64,000 nucleotides of DNA from Protopterus annectens (taxonomy: Eukaryota; Chordata; Ceratodontiformes; Protopteridae). The notes under the pieces are model-generated. The model was not told the origin of the DNA. It made no database searches and saw nothing but the letters and a program-made list of their open reading frames with translations. Position 1 is the stretch's first letter, and every line of letters begins with the position of its first letter. The translations under genes and the position numbers were made by a program. Of this stretch, positions 58,691 through 64,000 are shown piece after piece. The DNA is taken from NCBI RefSeq assembly GCF_019279795.1, contig NC_056743.1:1781699466-1781763465 (forward strand), written 5' to 3'.

Positions 58691-60269
58691 TAAAATTCAG
58701 TGTCATGATCTGAAAATAAAGGACAATTTATACCAATGCCATTTTTATTCTGTAGCATCCATATAAACTACTACTGGTTATGTCTGTTTTACTATGCCCA
58801 TATAACATGTACATTCAATACTATATGTCTTGTCATGTCTCAGTGTTTATATGTGAAAATAAGTAATTTGCTAGATACAAAATCAACCAAACATTTCCTC
58901 TCTTTCCTTTACCAAGCAACTGTATTTACAGATAAGTGAATAATGCTTATATCATGTGAACATGAATGGATTTTACTGTGTAATCACATCCTATATCTGA
59001 GAGCTTAAAACTAGTTCTCCAAAGCACACATCATTTACGTGACCCAGAGCCATGGCCTCAGAGAGCTTGCAGTCAATCAAGCTCTTGATAAGCAGAAAGC
59101 ATTGGCAGTCTCAAATCAAATGACAGTTACATAAATGCAACAGTTAATTCCTAGCATTTTCTTTTATGTAACATTTGTGCAGTGTCTTCAAAAACACTGC
59201 TGTTCTAACTAGGTATTAATAATAAGTGCTGTTATGTAAACAAGGCACCCATTTTAAGGGCAGGCAAACAAGGAGAAAATAGCTATTACATAATCATTAT
59301 GCAATATATGTTTATGCTGCATCATACTGCATACACAATTACAGTATACAAATGAGAACACTTTTCTGCGTGGGAGGATCACAACCTTTAGGATAATCTG
59401 CACAGTAACTCAGTAATAACACTGGTCTATCAAGAATAAAAGATAAACATAAGCAAGGCTGGGGTGAAGTAACTCACTCTTCATAACAGCTGTGGAAATC
59501 TGCCACCTCATATCTTTAATTACCTAAATTTATTCTAAAAAAATTAACATAAACTTATGCTATACACAGATATGAATAGCTATAGGACCATGGATACTGC
59601 AAAATGTATCCATCATAACCTTTAAATGATCTATCCTTCCTCCTTTTATTCTCTCTGCGCACAAATACATGCACACTCACACATACAAGCACTCACAGAC
59701 ACATATGCAAACACATTCTAAATGCAAAAGTATATTACATGGGTGGGGAGCATAGCCCTCCTTACAGCTCCATACACAAACTTGTACTTCTTAAGATGTC
59801 TCCAAGATTTCTGAATGTTTGGGGAAAACAACTCTGCCATCAGGGAATTGACTTTTGATAACAACACAGGTCGTCCATTAATCTATTGAATTAATTGTGT
59901 GACTCCCATACTGTAAGACATATTAGTATCTATGCAAGCCATCCTATACAGAATTTTCTAAGAAAAGGAATGGTGCATGCATATCCAAATGATTTCTTGC
60001 AATGGATGATTTTCCCCCTGTTTGAGTCCATTCTGAAATCAAACAATTCACTTTGTATGGTTCATTTTGGAGAAATCTACATTAGCAAGATTTGTAAGAC
60101 TGAGCCAAAACATAGTTTAGGCAAACGTAATTAGATGGCCAGTTTGATTTTTGCTTTTTTGATGATATAGTATCTGGTTCTGTGAGGCCTAACTTACTGT
60201 TCATCGATCTTCTAAAATGATACGATTTATAAATAAATCAAGTTTAGGGCTCTGTTCAGTTACAGATTT
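58691..60269. other. No recognised gene
   Basis: AT-rich intergenic-like sequence, with an imperfect CA-rich stretch at 59660-59715. ORFs are short and without motif. Confidence 0.4.
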
Positions 60270-60545
60270 TGAATATTTGATGCAAGTCACCATTTCCATT
60301 TATTTTATAATCATAGGATGCAGCACATGGTGTACTTTGCTATACAGGAAAATAGTGTCTTTACTTTTTTGCATTATTTTTACTTAAGCTTCTCAAGCTC
60401 TTAGCCTGTCATTCTGTTATGACTTTACCCACTTAATGTTTGTGTTTTCTTATGTGTGTGTAGTTGTCTGTGCCTTTTTGCCTATGTCATTACTGAAAAG
60501 GGTCTCTTGATCAAGTTCCAGATCTCATTCCACTTAACAAGCAAG
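60270..60545 (+). mobile_element. L2-like 3'UTR and worn tail
   Basis: 60487-60540 (CATTACTGAAAAGGG..CTTAACAAGC) aligns with the L2 tail at 451-546 and 63117-63170. Upstream AT/T-rich sequence resembles 62940-63115. The left limit is a guess. Confidence 0.45.
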
Positions 60546-60549
60546 TATA

Positions 60550-60640
60550 CATTTATGTATTTGTTTGTGTTGACTGGGAAAGTCTACCTGAGCAGAGTTT
60601 ATTTTCAGCAGAGGCCCAGGGAGAAAATCTCCATCACAGT
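60550..60640 (-). mobile_element. L2-type 3' tail, minus strand
   Basis: Reads TTGTGTTGACTGGGAAAGTC, then TTATTTTCAGCAGAGGCCC and GGGAGAAAATCTCC, the inverse of the L2 end and parallel to 44208-44305. It faces the plus-strand tail at 60487 tail to tail. Whether more of the element lies to the right is unclear. Confidence 0.75.
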
Positions 60641-61287
60641 ACATTTATATTAACAAGTTAATCTCAGAGAGTTGTCAGAAAATCAGCAATTAAATTTCTC
60701 AGAAAAAAACAAGCATAATTACAAGACGGGCATATACAATAAAGTCCTTATATGAGCCTGTATAAGTCTTTGCAGGTATGACAGTTATAAAATCTTGCTG
60801 GAAGTAAATTTATTATAGAAGGAAACCAAAAGTTTAGTATTATCATATTTCAGTACAGAAAGTTTTGTAAGGAGTTTAAGGAATGTAATGAAGAAGTTAT
60901 ACTATTATGTAGGAAGGGAGATATTAGTATTAGGAGGATAGTGGTAATGGCATATGAGTGAAAAAAACATGGTATAGGATTAGTTCTGCTTAGGCTCAGA
61001 TATTAGCTAAATACTTATTGATGGTAATAAAATCAAAGATAAAATCCCATAATCACTCAAACAAGTACCCATATCAAAACTAAGTTAGAACATTTTTAAC
61101 AGAATAAAACAGGAAAGCCATCACACCTGTACACCTGTAGCTATGGTCACAGTCTTAATATTCAAAACATTGTAAAAATACATACTAATATTCACTAAAG
61201 CAATTTACCATATAATTATTTCTAGCTGTGAGAATATTGTTACTGATATGAACATTAACCTCTTAGACCAGTCTAAAGCAAGCTTTT
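60641..61287. other. No recognised feature
   Basis: Could be the body of the minus-strand L2 fragment, but no coding motif is readable. Confidence 0.3.
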
Positions 61288-61610
61288 TTATTTAACAATT
61301 ATTGGAAGAATCATTGCTGAGACTTGTCTGTTAAAGGAAGAGACTGATGACAGCTTCCTATGGTTTCCTAGCTCTGACTTTCTACTAGACAATAAGCTAT
61401 GTCTGTTATCTGAGGTATAGTTCCCTTGTCGCTCATTCAGTGGAGTTATATGCCTTGGTTCGTATGTCTGCAGCTCTGCGGCATTCCCATACTGTGTGGT
61501 AGTAATCACCCCCAGGGTGTCTGCATCTTCACCATGCATCCAACGTATTCCAGTCTCTCTCCCTCTCTTTAAGTCTTCTATGTGAAGGCTGCAAAGTTTT
61601 AGTAGTTTTA
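61288..61610 (-). other. Possible host exon, unrecognised protein
   Basis: On the minus strand, sequence ending ACTTTGCAG (61595 area) could be a splice acceptor. It is followed by an open frame of ~100 codons to a TAA at 61288-61290: IEDLKRGRETGIRWMHGEDA, then DTLGVITTTQYGNAAELQTY, EPRHITPLNERQGNYTSDN, RHSLLSSRKSELG and KLSSVSSFNRQVS. The polar Ser/Arg/Asn-rich sequence with SSRK-type stretches looks like a cytoplasmic tail, unlike the repeats around it. It contains several CpG-bearing codons in an otherwise CpG-poor area. I do not recognise the protein and saw no partner exon. It could be chance or an unknown transposon. Confidence 0.3.
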
Positions 61611-61814
61611 TTGTGTAAAAGCTGCCACCAGTGATTCCTTAAGGCAGTCCACCCATATATCTCACCTTAACCATTCCTTCTCCCTCCTCATCAATTTAAT
61701 AAGGTATAAATCAACATTTTCACCCAGCTAAAATAAGCTAGTGAACACAGGAACATATTAGGCAAGTAATCACAGGGACCATAAGATGCCTAGCCAAATA
61801 CATTTTAAGCAGAC

Positions 61815-62050
61815 CCTTTTTGAGCATTTAGGAGTGCTCACCTCCTAAAATGGAGCAGGGCTGAACATGATAACCATGGAGTAAATTTGTGTCTACCCAT
61901 TCAGCTATCAACACTAGGCTTAAAGGTACCAAAAGAAGTACTTTGGTTGACCTGTAGTTGTAACTTATTCCACTGTCTATCTCCCCAGCAGGTCTTATTT
62001 ATCTGTTGCCTATCCAATGCACTCTCTGTACAGAGCAATATATTCAAGAA
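61815..62050 (-). mobile_element. CR1 3' remnant
   Basis: Weakly colinear with the CR1 3' coding end: GAGTAAATTTGTGTCTACCC, CTTTGGTTGACCTGTAGTTG, CTTATTCCACTGTCTATC, CAGCAGGTCTTATTTAT against the corresponding stretch at 4590-4770 and 25010-25090. Strongly diverged; old. Confidence 0.5.
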
Positions 62051-62740
62051 ATTAGATTTCTTCATGAACCTCTGTCAGAGATAATGTTACTGATAAATTC
62101 CATGCAACTATTAAAATATTTGTAATGTATATTGGACCACAGATATTACACAAACATATGTTTGGTTGCATAGAACTTTTCAAAAATGTAACATTATATG
62201 TATCAATATGTACATTTCCAAATATCAAAACTGCCACAAAAAAAATTAAAAATGAAATGAAAAAGAAATGCCTTTGTGTAATTCCTACAGATCTCTTCAA
62301 AACCTGTGTGAAAAATTGATGCCATATCTGCTGTTCTTAATATTATAGCTGCTTGAACCTTCCCCTTATCGATGTAGAATGAAAAAATAAGTTAAATAAG
62401 AAAGGATAAAGCAAAACAGTGATACATCTATTAGTGATCTATAAGATGGTGATGACAAAGAAAAGTTAGGATCGCAAAGGCAACGTTTCTTCAATAATGA
62501 GAACAAGTGATAGTTCCATTTGAATTGTGCTGCTAACTCACTGGTATAGAGCATGAATTTCTCCAAAAGGACATAATCTGCTTTGGAAAAAGTACTGCAA
62601 CTAATTATAAACTGTTTAAGATTAAAATATACTTAAACCATAGTATAACAGTTTATGTTGTCACTAAAACATTTACTTATACCAAAAGTTCATATTTATC
62701 ATTAAAATGTTATACTAATATAATTTATATTCCTAGATAT
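62051..62740. other. No recognised feature
   Basis: AT-rich; nothing recognised. Confidence 0.35.
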
Positions 62741-62741
62741 A

Positions 62742-62890
62742 GCCTTGTAGCTCAGGTGTTAGAGCACCGGTCTAGTAAACTCGAGTCATGAGTTTAAATT
62801 TCATCAGTGCCTCTGCTTGTCCTTTAAAATTGCCTTTGGGGGGAGGCTAAGTGTATTTGCTTCTAGGGCAATCGTTAACTCAACAAAATA
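62742..62890 (+). mobile_element. tRNA-Thr-like SINE
   Basis: The head 62742-62812 is laid out like tRNA-Thr(AGT): GCCTTGTAGCTCAGGTGTTA, an anticodon loop CTAGTAA at 62772-62778, a variable region, and AGTTTAAATTTCA as a worn box B. The anticodon stem has mismatches and the acceptor arms do not pair, so it is not a functional tRNA gene. The body (GGCTAAGTGTATTTG, CTAGGGCAATCG) weakly follows the CR1-type tail seen at 49130-49184. Confidence 0.65.
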
Positions 62891-62929
62891 ATTCCTGAAG
62901 TTGTTATTTTACAAACTGTATATGTATAT

Positions 62930-63170
62930 ATCATTGTATATAATGTATTCCCTGTATCTATTGTGTTTACTTTTTCTTTTTTATTTGCATAATTCATATG
63001 ATTCAAAATGCATTTCCCCAGTTTGTATATAATGCTTGCTTTGCCCTGTTATGTGTAACTTACTCCTTTGTTTTTTTGTTTGTATTTCTGTGTAAACATT
63101 TCCAATTGCTCTTCTTGGGTCATTACTGAAAAGGGACGGCCGACCAGTTCACTTACATGATTAACAAATG
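62930..63170 (+). mobile_element. L2-like 3'UTR and tail
   Basis: T/AT-rich 3'UTR-like sequence similar to 220-400 (GTATATA..GTATTCCC), ending in GGGTCATTACTGAAAAGGG, GACCAGTTCACTT and GATTAACAAATGG, the L2 tail. It lies just after a SINE. Confidence 0.6.
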
Positions 63171-63279
63171 GAAAGGAATAGATGCAGAATTTATACCCTT
63201 GTCTGGAACGTAAGGCATCAGTAAACATGAATTAGGTATAAACTATCCTATTACATATAATTGGAGGGGATATACAAGG

Positions 63280-63900
63280 TTTACTACTATTGCCACCTTC
63301 TTGCCTGTACCCTATGATGCTTTCATCTTTTAATCTAACATTCAATCATTCAAATCGTATTTTTCACTGTAAAGATCCTCACTTCTACAGTTTTCAAAAC
63401 CTTATTTAACTTTTCTGTGAGCTCATCTACTCTGAGTATTGTAAAAATATCAAACTTGAATATTTCTTCCAATTTCTAGTAGTCATTATAAACTCTTATA
63501 ATTTCCTCTAGCTTTTGAACCAAACAGTTGGACTATCCATTTGCTTTGTAATTCCTTAATAACTCTGGATGAAGCATTATTCATTGTTTTGGTAGAAGGA
63601 ATCTTTTGATAAGGTTCCATATCATGCAGTAAGGGTTCTTCCCTATCCGTTTCTATAATAATTTATTGCACTAAGTTAAAAACTGGGTTTTCCTATTAAC
63701 TCGTATTATTTTTTTTCAGTTTCTGTGGTGGCTTCTTAACTGGTGCTGTTCTGCTATGACTCACTAATAGGTTTGTGATTACATACAACTTCTCCCAACC
63801 TTTCTAAATAAAGCCACATTTTTGCACCTTTTGAAGTTTCTACACCCATCCCCCTTTTTTCTTTATCAAGAGTTTGCATTTTTATCAGCAGGGCAATTTG
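63280..63900 (-). mobile_element. Doubtful Gypsy-type RT remnant
   Basis: Minus-strand fragments near 63700-63550 (EEPLLHDMEPYQKIPS, NASSRVIKELQSKWIV) and 63440-63390 (RVDELTEKLNKV) faintly recall the Gypsy RT entry region and the PRVDELLDKLG motif. No catalytic block is readable. Could be coincidence. Confidence 0.2.
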
Positions 63901-64000
63901 CTGTCATCCTCCTTTACCCTTATTAGGACTTTATTCAGAATTGCAATTTATTAGCGGTGTTGCCGATGGCTGCCCTCCCCCATTCTTATGAGGAGTGTAT

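Noticed and set aside
62742-62812. Functional tRNA-Thr gene
   Set aside because: Anticodon stem mismatches, unpaired acceptor arms and a worn box B; better explained as a SINE head.

Overview
The window looks like repeat-dense nuclear DNA from a non-mammalian vertebrate with a large genome. The evidence is CR1-type LINEs with an octamer 3' tail, L2-, L1/Tx1-, RTE- and R4/Dong-like LINEs, a DIRS-like element, tRNA-derived SINEs, foldback DNA transposons and long CA, TA and ATCT microsatellites. Lungfish, polypterid, caecilian, salamander, coelacanth or shark are all compatible; the sequence alone does not settle which. No operons, CRISPR arrays, rRNA genes or intact cellular genes were seen. 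One short open stretch at 61288-61610 (minus) might be a host exon, but I do not recognise it.

Layout. 1-546: 3' tail of an L2-like LINE. 790-4399 (+): decayed L1/Tx1-like LINE. 4437-9350 (-): the longest CR1-like LINE, carrying an SGNH-esterase-like domain read in the same frame as the endonuclease, a broken reverse transcriptase (RT), and a 258-260 bp tandem array at its 5' side. 11398-13260: RTE-like fragment between two SINE-like pieces. 15630-18170 (-): decayed DIRS-like element. 19018-19362: SINE with a perfect 21-bp target-site duplication. 21425-24700 (-): 3' end of an R4/Dong-like LINE next to an AT-rich L1-like LINE. 24757-34650: five CR1 fragments, some inverted, with a CATACC-ended DNA element and a satellite array whose units contain CA tracts.

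35048-38097: small tandem repeats, then a hairpin MITE. 38600-43500 (+): R4/Dong-like LINE interrupted by a SINE, microsatellites and a second hairpin MITE. 44208-48790 (-): L2-like LINE split by a 1.35-kb insertion that resembles a solo LTR. 49061-49184: tRNA-derived SINE ending in a CR1-type tail. 51640-52505: direct repeats, one holding a CATACC-type element. 53570-55152 (+): the best-preserved CR1 copy, with a 456-codon ORF. 55160-57480 (+): L2-like LINE split in RT motif A by a MITE. 58074-58690: the largest hairpin MITE. 60270-64000: L2 tails, a CR1 remnant, a tRNA-Thr-like SINE and a doubtful Gypsy-like remnant.

How the parts work together: the LINEs would supply the RT machinery. SINEs at 49061 and 62742 share 3' ends with the CR1 family and the SINE at 40610 shares its 3' end with the L2 family, the usual sign of SINE mobilisation by a partner LINE. 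Nearly all copies are broken; of six CR1 copies with readable RT sequence only the one at 53570 keeps an intact FADD box, and it lacks its endonuclease. Element names rest on motifs read by eye, and boundaries are approximate unless a tail or duplication is stated.
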